DNA from: an archaeon
Lineage (GTDB): Archaea > Hydrothermarchaeota > Hydrothermarchaeia > Hydrothermarchaeales > JALUUU01
DNA length: 7,916 nt
Assembly: GCA_027021185.1 (NCBI GenBank)
Contig: JALUUU010000179.1
Span: forward strand, 1-7,916
Reading direction: 5' to 3'
In this document: one piece after another, positions 1 to 4,920 of the stretch
Layout of the letters: each line of letters starts with the position of its first letter
Position numbering within the stretch: position 1 is the stretch's first letter
Translations under genes and position numbers: made by a program
Notes under the pieces: model-generated
Told to the model about the DNA's origin: nothing
Database searches by the model: none
What the model saw: the letters and a program-made list of their open reading frames with translations, nothing else

Positions 1-201
1 ATCCGCGGATGAGAACCCCATGCTCCCGTTAACCAGTGCCCGTACCCCGATTCCCTGCATCCTGGAGTAGTCAGACACCTCTAATACGCCGTTTTTCATT
101 AAGAAAGAGCTGCTCTCAACCTTCTCGAGACGGGCCTCGGCGTATGAGGCGCCTTTTTTTATGGCGTGCTCTACCACTGACTCGGCTAGATCTGGGTCCA
201 T
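1..201 (-). CDS. TldD/PmbA-family protein, N-terminal part (cut by the window edge)
   Basis: Reading leftwards from an ATG at 201-199, 67 codons are open to the window edge. The visible protein has an N-terminal helix, then GASYAEARLEKVE (residues 17-29), then GIGVRALVNGSMGFSSA (about 50-66). This matches the start of the TldD/PmbA family, in which a 'GA.YAEAR' segment is followed by 'GIGVR...G..GFA'. Family members are zinc-dependent peptidases or part of a TldD-TldE heterodimer that degrades unfolded or modified peptides in the cytoplasm. The zinc site lies further C-terminal, outside the window, so the choice between the catalytic TldD type and the non-catalytic PmbA/TldE type cannot be made. 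The ATG is preferred because a TATA-like box lies about 27 bases upstream and no Shine-Dalgarno is visible, which fits a leaderless mRNA. Family assignment is fairly secure; subfamily is not. Confidence 0.85.
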   Translation of the reverse strand, partial: MDPDLAESVVEHAIKKGASYAEARLEKVESSSFLMKNGVLEVSDYSRMQGIGVRALVNGSMGFSSAD

Positions 202-223
202 GGGATTGAGTTTATGGTGGCCC

Positions 224-233
224 TTTATTAAAA
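224..233 (-). promoter_or_regulatory. TATA-like box of the TldD/PmbA-family gene
   Basis: On the minus strand TTTTAATAAA is centred about 27 bases before the ATG at 201. That is the archaeal TATA distance if transcription starts at or next to the start codon. No ribosome binding site lies between them. Confidence 0.5.
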
Positions 234-295
234 TAGCTACCCAGGCCCCCACATTAGAAAAAGCCTATCCTCGTTAAGAAACCCTTTATTGATTA

Positions 296-351
296 GCCGA
301 TGATGACTGATGGGCGACCTGAAGAATGATGAGCCCTATGAGCTCTGAGGC
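296..351 (+). ncRNA. Box C/D guide sRNA (2'-O-methylation guide)
   Basis: All four boxes are present with ideal spacing: C box ATGATGA (300-306), D' box CTGA (319-322), C' box ATGATGA (326-332) and D box CTGA (345-348). Both guide segments, 307-318 and 333-344, are exactly 12 nt, the usual archaeal length, and the D'-C' spacer is 3 nt. GCC (296-298) pairs with GGC (349-351). This leaves a three-base bulge, G299-A300-T301, before the G-A pairs of the C/D motif, which is kink-turn geometry for L7Ae binding. Such RNAs assemble with L7Ae, Nop5 and fibrillarin and direct 2'-O-methylation of the target base paired five nucleotides upstream of D or D'. Predicted methylated bases are the C in target GUCGC (D' guide) and in AGCUC (D guide). 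The RNA ends 2 bases from the convergent TusA-like gene. No clear promoter of its own is seen, so it may be processed from a longer transcript. Confidence 0.9.
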
Positions 352-353
352 GG

Positions 354-599
354 TTATGTTTTCTTTATCCGGAGCCGGAAGACCCCTCCTCCAGAAGCTT
401 CGTGAAGGATCCTGTAACCCTTGTAGTTCACGGCCATCTTCATGGTCTCATCAGCCTCGGGGTCGTCAAAGATAACCTCAAGGATTTCTCCGTATCGTAT
501 CTTTTTAAGAGCATTCATAATGCAGAGTTTCAGATATGTCCCGGAGTAACCCTGGATGTTGAGCTCATATCTGCGGAAACCTTTCTGAAGCAGATTCAT
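354..599 (-). CDS. TusA/SirA-like small protein without the catalytic cysteine
   Basis: This is an 81-residue protein of the TusA/SirA/YedF fold. The sequence runs ELNIQGYSG (12-20), then a helix, then GEILEVIFDDPEA (37-49), then GYRILHEASGGGVFRLRI (61-78). This follows the family order of LD..G, helix, G..L.V..DDP, and a closing strand after GG.F. TusA proteins relay sulfur on a cysteine in a CPxP motif just after LD..G. Here the aligned positions read G20-T21-Y22-L23, so cysteine and both prolines are absent; the nearest cysteine is C26, inside the helix. It is therefore unlikely to be a normal sulfur carrier and may be a structural or regulatory relative. The start is well supported, with a purine-rich Shine-Dalgarno (GGAGGGTGAT) just before ATG 599. 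It sits 48 bases after the winged-helix gene and is probably co-transcribed with it. The fold assignment is by eye and moderately secure; function is unknown. Confidence 0.7.
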   Translation of the reverse strand: MNLLQKGFRRYELNIQGYSGTYLKLCIMNALKKIRYGEILEVIFDDPEADETMKMAVNYKGYRILHEASGGGVFRLRIKKT

Positions 600-610
600 A
601 TCACCCTCCC

Positions 611-626
611 TCCCCTTATACGGGGA
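611..626 (-). promoter_or_regulatory. Small hairpin before the TusA-like gene's ribosome binding site
   Basis: On the minus strand TCCCC (626-622) and GGGGA (615-611) can pair around the six-base loop GTATAA. The 3' arm runs directly into the purine-rich Shine-Dalgarno of the TusA-like gene. Folding could tune ribosome access, or it could end transcription partially after the winged-helix gene, although no T-run follows. The stem is only five base pairs. Confidence 0.35.
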
Positions 627-647
627 ATTTTACCGTTGACAAAAAGT

Positions 648-869
648 TTATTGAAGAACGAAATAGCGGTTAATGCCGTCCACTTTTTTCTTTGTAACGT
701 ATTTGTACAGCATGTTGTAGTAGATGAACATATTTATATTGCCTTCCTTGACCCTGTACCCCTCTTCTGCAAGTTTTCTGACAATTTCTCTCCCGCTGGC
801 TCCTTCATTCTCCTGGATTACCCTAAGGATGGCTTTTATTTTATTTGCGGTGTTACCAAACTTCTTCAT
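648..869 (-). CDS. Small winged-helix DNA-binding protein (73 aa)
   Basis: Starting at ATG 869 the protein has 73 residues. IKAILRVIQENE (11-22) looks like helix 1, SGREIVRKLAEEG (25-37) helix 2, GNINMFIYYNMLYKYV (43-58) the recognition helix, and TKKKVDGINRYFVL (59-72) a two-stranded wing. The whole chain is one compact winged helix with no ligand domain, typical of small archaeal transcription regulators. The open frame continues up to an ATG at 956. The 869 start is preferred because AAGGAGG lies 8 bases before it, the extra N-terminal residues look nothing like the fold, and that stretch encodes a membrane peptide in another frame. The start codon overlaps the stop of that peptide in ATGA, which implies translational coupling. 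The protein may regulate its own cluster or neighbouring promoters; the target is not visible. Fold fairly sure, role inferred. Confidence 0.75.
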   Translation of the reverse strand: MKKFGNTANKIKAILRVIQENEGASGREIVRKLAEEGYRVKEGNINMFIYYNMLYKYVTKKKVDGINRYFVLQ

Positions 870-970
870 CTGTGCATCCTCCTTGTTTTTGATTTGAGGA
901 CTAGGTTCAGAGCCGCGCCGCATATTATGCTCACCACCCCAATGGCGAGAGTCCATTGCAGTTCAGACAT
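866..970 (-). CDS. Hidden 34-aa single-pass membrane peptide
   Basis: ATG at 970 opens a 34-codon frame ending in TGA at 868-866. The peptide has a short N-terminus (MSELQ), a hydrophobic segment from W6 to L25 (WTLAIGVVSIICGAALNLVL), and a basic tail with K26, K28, R30, R31 and R34. That predicts one transmembrane helix with the C-terminus in the cytoplasm. GGTGA lies five bases before the ATG and a TATA-rich block lies further upstream. The stop overlaps the winged-helix start as ATGA. Four features (ribosome site, TATA block, coherent membrane topology and stop-start overlap) together make chance unlikely, although the length is too short for standard gene calling. No family is recognised. 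A membrane peptide translated just ahead of a DNA-binding protein could anchor, sense or modulate, but that is speculation. Confidence 0.65.
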   Translation of the reverse strand: MSELQWTLAIGVVSIICGAALNLVLKSKTRRMHR

Positions 971-989
971 CTCTGTCACCAGATAAATA

Positions 990-1011
990 GGTATAAATAG
1001 TTATATTTATA
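990..1011 (-). promoter_or_regulatory. TATA block of the membrane peptide/winged-helix/TusA-like cluster
   Basis: Two overlapping candidates lie on the minus strand: CTATAAATATAA (1011-1000) and CTATTTATAC (1000-991). The first would start transcription near 979, just at the GGTGA ribosome site. The second would give an almost leaderless start at 970. The sequence alone does not settle which is used. Confidence 0.6.
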
Positions 1012-1044
1012 GGTTTTCCAGCAATAATCACATTAGAATACGAA

Positions 1045-1186
1045 TTTAACGTTTTATTCGGGTTTTTTATGTTTATTAAAGTTTATCTACGTTTTTATTT
1101 GTACATCAACCATCGATGAGCCTTTATTTCTGTTGTGGTATAAAAAAAGCCGCAATTATATGTTTTAAATGTTTCCAAATGTTTCT
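1045..1186. repeat. AT-rich spacer with T-tracts phased at about 10 bp
   Basis: GTTT-type tracts begin near 1051, 1062, 1071, 1081 and 1091, and again near 1162, 1171 and 1181, almost always a multiple of ten bases apart. The second group includes the direct repeat AAATGTTTC at 1167-1175 and 1177-1185. Such phased tracts usually mean intrinsically curved DNA. The block lies between the end of ftr and the promoter at 990-1011. No gene is seen in it; the longest ATG frame noticed on the plus strand is about 16 codons. Confidence 0.5.
1142..1148 (-). terminator. Oligo-T terminator after ftr
   Basis: A run of seven T residues on the minus strand follows GCGGC, about 45 bases past the ftr stop. 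Archaeal RNA polymerase terminates at such U-tracts without needing a hairpin. It is the only uninterrupted run of this length in the downstream spacer. Confidence 0.5.
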
Positions 1187-1192
1187 TCGCAT

Positions 1193-2095
1193 TTATTTAA
1201 CCAAATCCCTCAGCCATATCTGATATTTACCCAATTTACCACCATAATTCCCAGCAGAGATTTTAATCAGTCCTTTCTGACATACAACACTATTTATACC
1301 AGTAAACATGGCTTTTTTCACGTTTTCGAGGCTTATTCCATTAATAACTATTTCAGGTATTGATTCTACCCCATCTGGGACCTTTGAGTCCCGTATGCGG
1401 CCTTTCAGAGAGGGACAGTACGGGTGGTTGGTGGTGGGCCCTATCTCGGGGTATTTTGTTTCAACTTTTGATCCAGCGGAGCACACATCGAAGGGCGTAA
1501 TAACCCCCTCGACGCCCTTCACCGCTTTGAGGGCTGTTTCCGATATGCTTAGCGATGTCTCCAGGCTTTCGCAGAAAAACCAAAGGTTGCCCCCCATCAC
1601 CCCTCTGGCATATCCTAGGAAGCGCTCTATGTAGAAGTCTCCCATCATTATCGGTATCCTTATAAGCTCCTTGTGGAAGCGTTTCTCCACAGTTTCGTAG
1701 CCATCGCCGCAGTGGCCTACCTTGTCCATGGTGTCTATCCTGTTCTCTGAGGAGAGGGCATTGTACACCCGCGTTGTGGGGACCACCAATACGCCCTGTC
1801 TGATGCGCCAGCCCAGCTCTTCCTCAAGGATTTTCCCTGCTTTTTTGCTATAATTCACCCAGAGCTGCACGAGAGCCCCTGGGAGCTTATCAGGGGTTTC
1901 CGATGCGGGAACCCACTTTTCCACTCCTCCCTCTGATTTGTTGAAGACCGTTGAAGGCAGGGCGGTAAAGCTGTTGGCCGCCTTCTTGAGGAGGTCTTTG
2001 TTTGCGGCTGTTATGAGGAGCCTTGCATATACCCCATCGAATGCTTCGCAATAGGTGTCCTCTATATCCGTCCCTCTGTATCTGAAGGTTTTCAT
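1193..2095 (-). CDS. ftr: Formylmethanofuran:tetrahydromethanopterin N-formyltransferase
   Basis: Ftr reversibly moves the formyl group from formylmethanofuran to tetrahydromethanopterin in the cytoplasm. It is the second step of the archaeal methyl branch used in CO2 reduction, methanogenesis or methyl oxidation. The 300-residue length fits the family (about 297). Family hallmarks visible by eye are DIEDTYCEAFDG near the N-terminus, GDGYE in the middle, IPIMMGDFYIE, then GVMGGNLWF, GVEGVITPFD, and the C-terminal block KISAGNYGGKLGKYQIWL (about 277-294). The start is placed at ATG 2095 because MKTF precedes the conserved IEDT segment at the normal distance. An upstream ATG at 2116 would lie inside the promoter. 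No other C1-pathway gene is present, so this copy stands alone here. It is divergent from the kinase, with 52 bases between the start codons. Identification is secure. Confidence 0.95.
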   Translation of the reverse strand: MKTFRYRGTDIEDTYCEAFDGVYARLLITAANKDLLKKAANSFTALPSTVFNKSEGGVEKWVPASETPDKLPGALVQLWVNYSKKAGKILEEELGWRIRQGVLVVPTTRVYNALSSENRIDTMDKVGHCGDGYETVEKRFHKELIRIPIMMGDFYIERFLGYARGVMGGNLWFFCESLETSLSISETALKAVKGVEGVITPFDVCSAGSKVETKYPEIGPTTNHPYCPSLKGRIRDSKVPDGVESIPEIVINGISLENVKKAMFTGINSVVCQKGLIKISAGNYGGKLGKYQIWLRDLVK

Positions 2096-2114
2096 TATTT
2101 TTGAATCGAGACAC

Positions 2115-2130
2115 AAGCTTAAAAAGTTAT
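2115..2130. promoter_or_regulatory. Shared bidirectional TATA element between ftr and the kinase
   Basis: The plus strand reads AAGCTTAAAAAGTTAT. Its core CTTAAAAAG (2118-2126) reads CTTTTTAAG on the other strand. Its centre at about 2122 is 26 bases from the kinase ATG (2148) and 27 from the ftr ATG (2095). Neither gene has a Shine-Dalgarno, which fits two leaderless transcripts diverging from one element. Confidence 0.6.
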
Positions 2131-2147
2131 TTCAACAAATCATATCC

Positions 2148-3071
2148 ATGGATGTAGCCACGGTAGGCCACGCCAGCATAGACATTGTTAAATATGGGGG
2201 CCGGGAGAGGAAACAACTCGGCGGTGCTGCCATATACTCTGCCCTGGCGTCGAAAATTTTTTCAAAGACAGGCGTGGTCTCCAGGGTTGGAATGGATTTT
2301 CCCTGGGACTTCTACACCCTCCTTAAGGATGTTGGTGTATCCACCAGAGGCCTTAAAAAAACCAAGGGAAAAAGCACCACATTCACTATAGAATACGATG
2401 ACGCGGGAAGGGCCAACTACACGTCTTATTCTATTAATGTAGGCGTCTACATAAGGCCTGATGATATCCCGCGGGATTATTTGAGGGCTAAGGCTTTTCA
2501 TCTCGCCCCAATGGCCGCCACTAAACAGAAACACTTCATTGATTTTCTTAGGGACAACACTGATGCAATAATATCCATGAACACCCACATAGGCTACTTC
2601 CCCCGATATCGTAAGAAACTCGTCCAGCTCATTGAGCATGTAGATGTTTTCACCCTCAACGATGATGAGGCAAAGGCTCTGATGAGGGAAAGCACTCTCA
2701 GGAGATCCATCAACGCTTTTAAAAAGGTCCCCCATAATCAGATAATAATAACCACCGGACCGGGGTCGAGCGTGATCCTGGAAAACGGTGAGATAAGCAT
2801 CTCTCATTCTCAGTATCAGCCCATGGTCGTGGATTTGACGGGGTGTGGCGATGCCTTCGCAGGGGCGTATATCTCCAGCTACATCAAAGAGAAGGACCCT
2901 CTTAAGGCCGCGAGCATTGCCAGTAGCGTTGCGAGCATTGCCGCATCCGACTGGAACTTCAAGGCTATCAAGACCCTTAGTTTCTCATCCCTGGAGCTCT
3001 TCCATGAGCACGTCCTAGCTAGGCAGCGCAAGCTAGGAAGGCGGCAACGCTCCATCGAGCATTTTCTCTAA
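2148..3071 (+). CDS. PfkB-family (ribokinase-like) sugar or nucleoside kinase
   Basis: This 307-residue kinase carries the PfkB-family hallmarks. There is an N-terminal strand VATVGHASID, the sugar-binding glycine pair in QLGGAAIYSALA (23-34), VSRVGMDF (44-51), the NDDEA segment (171-175), TTGPGSS (202-208) and the anion-hole/catalytic signature DLTGCGDAFAGAY (229-241), with D235 the expected catalytic base. It should phosphorylate a sugar or nucleoside hydroxyl with ATP or ADP. The next gene is AMP phosphorylase, so a ribose-1-phosphate or nucleoside kinase feeding the archaeal pentose bisphosphate pathway is a reasonable guess. Substrate cannot be read from sequence. ATG 2148 is chosen because the family N-terminus starts there and a TATA element lies 26 bases upstream; an ATG at 2055 would overlap ftr. 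The C-terminal tail is rich in Arg and Lys. Family secure, substrate open. Confidence 0.9.
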   Translation: MDVATVGHASIDIVKYGGRERKQLGGAAIYSALASKIFSKTGVVSRVGMDFPWDFYTLLKDVGVSTRGLKKTKGKSTTFTIEYDDAGRANYTSYSINVGVYIRPDDIPRDYLRAKAFHLAPMAATKQKHFIDFLRDNTDAIISMNTHIGYFPRYRKKLVQLIEHVDVFTLNDDEAKALMRESTLRRSINAFKKVPHNQIIITTGPGSSVILENGEISISHSQYQPMVVDLTGCGDAFAGAYISSYIKEKDPLKAASIASSVASIAASDWNFKAIKTLSFSSLELFHEHVLARQRKLGRRQRSIEHFL

Positions 3072-3073
3072 AG

Positions 3074-3082
3074 GTTTTTATC
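3074..3082 (+). promoter_or_regulatory. TATA-like box of the AMP phosphorylase gene
   Basis: GTTTTTATC lies 23-31 bases before ATG 3105, immediately after the kinase stop. No ribosome site precedes the ATG, so the gene probably has its own leaderless promoter besides possible read-through from the kinase. Confidence 0.45.
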
Positions 3083-3104
3083 TTTTGCAGTATAGTCTAT
3101 AAAC

Positions 3105-4634
3105 ATGAAGAGGCTGCGGGCGAGGGTTTTCAGGGTGGAGGAGGGCAGACCCGAGGTCATACTTAACGTCGAGGACGCCAGAGATCTCGGGCTTCATCCA
3201 AGGGATAGGATAGCCATTAGTCTCGGAAAGAAACACATAGTCGCCCTCGTCAATGTCTCCGAAGACTTTGTTAAGAAAGGAGAGATAGGGGTCATGGAGG
3301 AGGTGCGTAAGAGCCTCGATGTGGCTGAGGGTGATGCTGTCAGGGTTACTCTGGCGCCCAGGCCGCGGTCGGTTGACTATATTAGGAAGAAAATGAGGGG
3401 GGAAACCTTGAGCGCCGACGAGTACGACGCCATAGTCAAGGATGTCGTGTCAAACGCTTTGAGCGAGGTGGAGCTCACGGCATTCGTCACTGCCCTGTAT
3501 ATTAATGAGATGACCATGGAAGAAACGGCGTATTTGACGAAGAGGATGGCCGAAAACGGGGAGATGCTTAATCTCAAGAAAAAGCCTGTTTTTGACAAAC
3601 ACAGCATCGGCGGCGTCCCCGGCAACAAGATAACCCTTCTCATCGTTCCCATAGTCGCCGCGGCGGGCTTAACCATCCCTAAAACCTCCTCCAGGGCGAT
3701 AACCAGCGCATGCGGTACCGCCGATATAATGGAGGTCCTTGCGCCGGTTACCTTCTCGTCGGCGGAGATAGAGGAGATCGTTAACGAGGTCGACGGGATA
3801 ATTGCGTGGGGGGGAGGAGTTAACCTGGCCCCGGCGGATGACGTGTTCATCCAGGTTGAGTATCCCCTGGCCATTGATCCTCATAACCTGGCTATATGCA
3901 GCGTCATGGCGAAGAAATACGCCGTGGGGGCTGACTACGTGGTCATAGACATCCCTATGGGGGAAGGCACCAAGGTGAAGACCATGGACGAGGCCAAGAG
4001 GTTCGCCAGGGACTTTGTGGAGCTGGGGGAGAGGATAGGGATAAACGTGGAGTGCGCTATAACCTATGGTGATAAGCCCATCGGCAGAGCCATAGGCCCG
4101 GCCCTTGAGGCCAGAGAGGCCCTTAGGGCCCTTGAGGGCTCCGGTCCCAGCAGCCTAATCGAGAAGTCCACCGATATCGCGGGGATCTTATTGGAGGCTG
4201 GAGGGGTTGCAAACAGGGGCTGGGGGAAGAAAGCCGCCCTCAGACTTCTTAAAAACGGCAAGGCATTGAAGAAGATGAGGGAGATAATAGGTGCCCAGGG
4301 AGGGGACCCAGAGGTTAGGTCTGATGATGTGGAAGTCGGCAGGCACAGAACATTGATCAGTTCCTCCAAGGAGGGCTATGTTACCCACATCCTTAACCGG
4401 TCTATCGTTCAAATCGCTAGAACGGCCGGCGCCCCTAAGGATAAGGGTGCAGGGATACTGCTCCACGTAACTAAGGGGAGAAAGGTTAAGGAGGGAGATC
4501 CCCTCTTCGAGATATACGCGGACTCCAAGTATAAGCTTGCCCAGGCCGAGAAGCTCGCCAGGCGTTCTTTCCCGGTGGTCTTGGAGGGGATGCTGCTGCG
4601 GAGGGTCCCTGATTACACAATCTTTGAGGGCTGA
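3105..4634 (+). CDS. deoA: AMP phosphorylase (archaeal thymidine-phosphorylase homologue)
   Basis: AMP phosphorylase splits AMP (also CMP and UMP) with phosphate into base and ribose-1,5-bisphosphate. In archaea this enters the pentose bisphosphate pathway through an isomerase and form III RuBisCO. The 509 residues match the archaeal enzyme, with an extra N-terminal domain (about 1-84) absent from bacterial thymidine phosphorylases. The catalytic fold follows, with KHSIGGVPGNK (165-175) and KTSSRAITSACGTADIME (193-210), the family's phosphate and nucleoside site. Further on are DPHNLAICSVMAKKYAVGAD and a C-terminal domain with KGAGILLHVTKGRKVKEGDPLFE. The long N-terminal domain and archaeal setting favour AMP phosphorylase over thymidine phosphorylase. 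It begins 33 bases after the PfkB kinase on the same strand, consistent with a joint role in nucleotide salvage. The isomerase and RuBisCO are not in the window. Identification is strong; substrate preference rests on family knowledge. Confidence 0.93.
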   Translation: MKRLRARVFRVEEGRPEVILNVEDARDLGLHPRDRIAISLGKKHIVALVNVSEDFVKKGEIGVMEEVRKSLDVAEGDAVRVTLAPRPRSVDYIRKKMRGETLSADEYDAIVKDVVSNALSEVELTAFVTALYINEMTMEETAYLTKRMAENGEMLNLKKKPVFDKHSIGGVPGNKITLLIVPIVAAAGLTIPKTSSRAITSACGTADIMEVLAPVTFSSAEIEEIVNEVDGIIAWGGGVNLAPADDVFIQVEYPLAIDPHNLAICSVMAKKYAVGADYVVIDIPMGEGTKVKTMDEAKRFARDFVELGERIGINVECAITYGDKPIGRAIGPALEAREALRALEGSGPSSLIEKSTDIAGILLEAGGVANRGWGKKAALRLLKNGKALKKMREIIGAQGGDPEVRSDDVEVGRHRTLISSSKEGYVTHILNRSIVQIARTAGAPKDKGAGILLHVTKGRKVKEGDPLFEIYADSKYKLAQAEKLARRSFPVVLEGMLLRRVPDYTIFEG

Positions 4635-4648
4635 TGCCTCATTTTAGT

Positions 4649-4816
4649 TTACCACCACCCCGCCTTATGCATCAGCAGCGCCCCCACTAACACGAGAACT
4701 CCTCCCACGAATCTCCTGAGTAATACTTCAGGGATGAACTTGGAGTATTTCGGACCTATGTATCCGCCGATGATAACCCCTAAGGCCCAGGAGATCTTGA
4801 AAGGAGTGGGATTCAT
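4649..4816 (-). pseudogene. Remnant of a TauE/SafE-like permease (C-terminal fragment)
   Basis: The minus strand encodes 55 residues from ATG 4816. ISWALGVIIGGYIGPKYSKFIPEVLLRR is followed by a second hydrophobic stretch, FVGGVLVLVGALLMHKAG, and a stop. The order hydrophobic-GG-IG, a polar turn with a proline, LRR, then a last hydrophobic helix is how TauE/SafE (DUF81) anion exporters end. A complete member has about 250 residues and seven to eight helices. The frame continues upstream only to a stop at 4855-4853, and no more permease-like sequence is visible before the hef promoter. It is most likely the decayed end of a lost gene. A real two-helix mini-protein is possible, but no ribosome site was noted for it. 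The match is by eye over about 45 residues, hence the moderate confidence. Confidence 0.5.
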
Positions 4817-4860
4817 CCCGGCGACCCAGGAGGAACTTGAGAAGCCCTTCGTCTACGGAT

Positions 4861-4880
4861 GAGGGGTTCCCTCTTTTTTT
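4861..4880 (+). terminator. Hairpin plus T7 terminator before hef
   Basis: GAGGG (4861-4865) and CCCTC (4869-4873) form a perfect five-base stem with loop GTT, followed at once by seven T residues. It points in the plus direction and would stop transcripts coming from AMP phosphorylase, about 230 bases upstream. The hef TATA box starts nine bases later. Confidence 0.6.
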
Positions 4881-4888
4881 CAGTGCAG

Positions 4889-4898
4889 TATATAAATA
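4889..4898 (+). promoter_or_regulatory. TATA box of hef
   Basis: TATATAAATA is centred 27-28 bases before ATG 4921 and closely fits the archaeal TATA consensus. No Shine-Dalgarno precedes the ATG, so hef is probably transcribed without a leader. Confidence 0.75.
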
Positions 4899-4920
4899 AT
4901 CCAAGATTCTATCTCTATCC

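Noticed and set aside
870..956. 29-residue N-terminal extension of the winged-helix protein
   Set aside because: AAGGAGG directly precedes ATG 869, and the extension is out of character for the fold. The same bases encode the membrane peptide in another frame.
402..986. 194-codon plus-strand open frame
   Set aside because: It runs antisense through the membrane peptide, winged-helix and TusA-like genes, all of which have ribosome sites and recognisable folds. Its own product has no family pattern.
1021..1192. Possible tRNA, CRISPR repeat or small gene in the AT-rich spacer
   Set aside because: No cloverleaf arms, no long identical repeats with unique spacers, and only very short ATG frames (about 16 codons at most) were seen.
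2096..2116. Upstream ATG extending Ftr by 7 residues
   Set aside because: It lies within the TATA element at 2115-2130 and would leave no promoter at the usual distance. ATG 2095 gives the normal family N-terminus.
2055..2147. Upstream ATG extending the kinase by 31 residues
   Set aside because: The extension overlaps the start of ftr on the opposite strand and covers the shared promoter. The PfkB N-terminal strand begins right at ATG 2148.
2262..2807. 181-codon minus-strand open frame
   Set aside because: It is the antisense shadow of the PfkB kinase, whose signature motifs are intact.
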